The position numbers and the translations under genes were made by a program. From an uncultured Prevotellaceae bacterium (GTDB lineage: Bacteria > Bacteroidota > Bacteroidia > Bacteroidales > Muribaculaceae), in contig CAJLMA010000016.1 of NCBI GenBank assembly GCA_905207705.1, positions 1 through 34,447 of the forward strand: 34,447 nucleotides of DNA. The letters run 5' to 3'. The notes beneath the pieces are model-generated. The model saw only the letters and a program-made list of their open reading frames with translations. It had not been told where the DNA came from and did no database searches. Below are positions 33,950 to 34,447 of this stretch, one piece after another. Each line of letters begins with the position of its first letter. Within the stretch, counting starts at the first letter, position 1.

Positions 33950-34339
33950 TTAGTAATATTTGACATATCCGTTGTACCAGTTGGGGTTGTACCCGTCCCA
34001 TAGGATCAGGTCGCCGTTGCTGAAGTAGAAATAGTATGTTTCCCAACTGCCGTCGTAATACTGGATGTCGAGCCTGTCGCCCGAGGTGTACCATGAGAAC
34101 ATCCATTCATTCCAGTAGCCGTAGTCGTCATAGTATCCGTATCGTCCCGAGTGGTCGGGGTAGAAAGAGTAGTAGTCGACCATGTAGTCGGGGACATAGC
34201 CACGGTCGTCGTAGGTCAACACCCAGTCTCCGCCCACGAGCGGGTCGCTGTCTAAGATGGTGACTTCGCAGGAAGTGGCCATGAGCATCATGGTCATGCA
34301 GACGAATAGCGGAAATATCGATTTTAAAAGCTTTGCCAT
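33950..34339 (-). CDS. Small tyrosine-rich lipoprotein
   Basis: A 129-aa protein starting at ATG 34339 (MAKLLKSIFPLF). The lipobox MATSC puts the lipid cysteine at residue 24. The mature ~105 residues are extremely rich in Tyr, Trp, Asp and Gly (GRYGYYDDYGYWNEWMFSWY; WDGYNPNWYNGYVKYY) and have almost no lysine. The spacing (WxLxYDDRG, YYSFYPDHSGRYG, LDIQYYDGSWETYYF, GDLILWDG) looks like an up-and-down beta barrel of the lipocalin-like type. It may bind ligands or glycans through stacked aromatics (inference). The frame runs back to 34384, but a -7 element at 34389-34382 favours the later start. The next gene follows after 8 bp. Confidence 0.75.
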   Translation of the reverse strand: MAKLLKSIFPLFVCMTMMLMATSCEVTILDSDPLVGGDWVLTYDDRGYVPDYMVDYYSFYPDHSGRYGYYDDYGYWNEWMFSWYTSGDRLDIQYYDGSWETYYFYFSNGDLILWDGYNPNWYNGYVKYY

Positions 34340-34381
34340 CTCTTGAAGTTGAATAAATGTTAATAATTGCGGTTTATGTGG

Positions 34382-34389
34382 CAAATATA
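34382..34389 (-). promoter_or_regulatory. -7 element for the lipoprotein pair
   Basis: TATATTTG on the minus strand, 42 bp upstream of ATG 34339. It overlaps the longer open frame start at 34384, which supports the shorter protein. The -33 region is poorly matched. Confidence 0.45.
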
Positions 34390-34447
34390 CGCAAAGTCGA
34401 GCGCAATGTGAAAAATGGGCTTGCTTATTTTTTACACTGCCGAGACG

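Noticed and set aside
1..34447. tRNA, rRNA, CRISPR array, insertion sequence or prophage
   Set aside because: No cloverleaf, regular spaced repeats, transposase, integrase or structural phage gene was found; the only large repeat is the tandem duplication at 675-2385.

Overview
The window looks like a chromosomal segment of a gut-type Bacteroidales bacterium, plausibly Muribaculaceae-like (family level is inference). The signs are a SusC/SusD pair, an Oar-like and a DUF4249-linked TonB-dependent receptor, many SPII lipoproteins, the rnpA-yidD-tatD cluster, a viroplasmin-type RNase HI, and repeated Bacteroidota promoter signatures (TAnnTTTG, several with TTTG 19-21 bp upstream). No tRNA, rRNA, CRISPR array, insertion sequence or integrase was found.

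Layout. (1) 1-4240 (+) is an AT-rich accessory block of secreted proteins that end in type IX (Por)-like C-terminal sorting domains: the 3' end of a large protein, two paralogous ~238-aa proteins, and a 646-aa protein of a metallopeptidase-like family whose zinc motif is destroyed. The paralogues arose by an ~850-bp tandem duplication that left two gene fragments between them. (2) 4241-5753 (+) carries rnpA, yidD and tatD, overlapping and translationally coupled. (3) 5857-7131 holds a secreted Cys/His-rich small protein (+) that overlaps tail to tail with a small lipoprotein gene (-), then aroK (-). (4) 7227-9774 (+) holds RNase HI, a double zinc-ribbon membrane protein and a tail-anchored protein resembling a degenerate kinase C-lobe. 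(5) 9898-17427 (+) holds a GNAT-like protein, a DUF4249 lipoprotein with its TonB-dependent receptor, metG, and an LD-carboxypeptidase.

(6) 17494-34384 is all on the minus strand: flavodoxin with DUF2023, a methyltransferase-like protein after a YfhO-like membrane protein, the Oar-like receptor, a MATE transporter, a MarC protein, SusC/SusD, and two small lipoproteins. The susC gene has an in-frame TAA at codon 54, between its signal peptide and the rest of an otherwise intact frame. Strong hairpin terminators close the Oar-like and susCD units.

How the parts fit: rnpA/yidD/tatD, aroK, rnhA and metG are housekeeping genes. The three receptor systems and the lipoproteins are envelope functions for nutrient capture. 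The candidates for something little described are the duplicated sorting-domain cluster with its dead zincin, the zinc-ribbon/pseudokinase pair, the Cys/His-rich exported protein, and the interrupted susC behind a ~395-nt leader.
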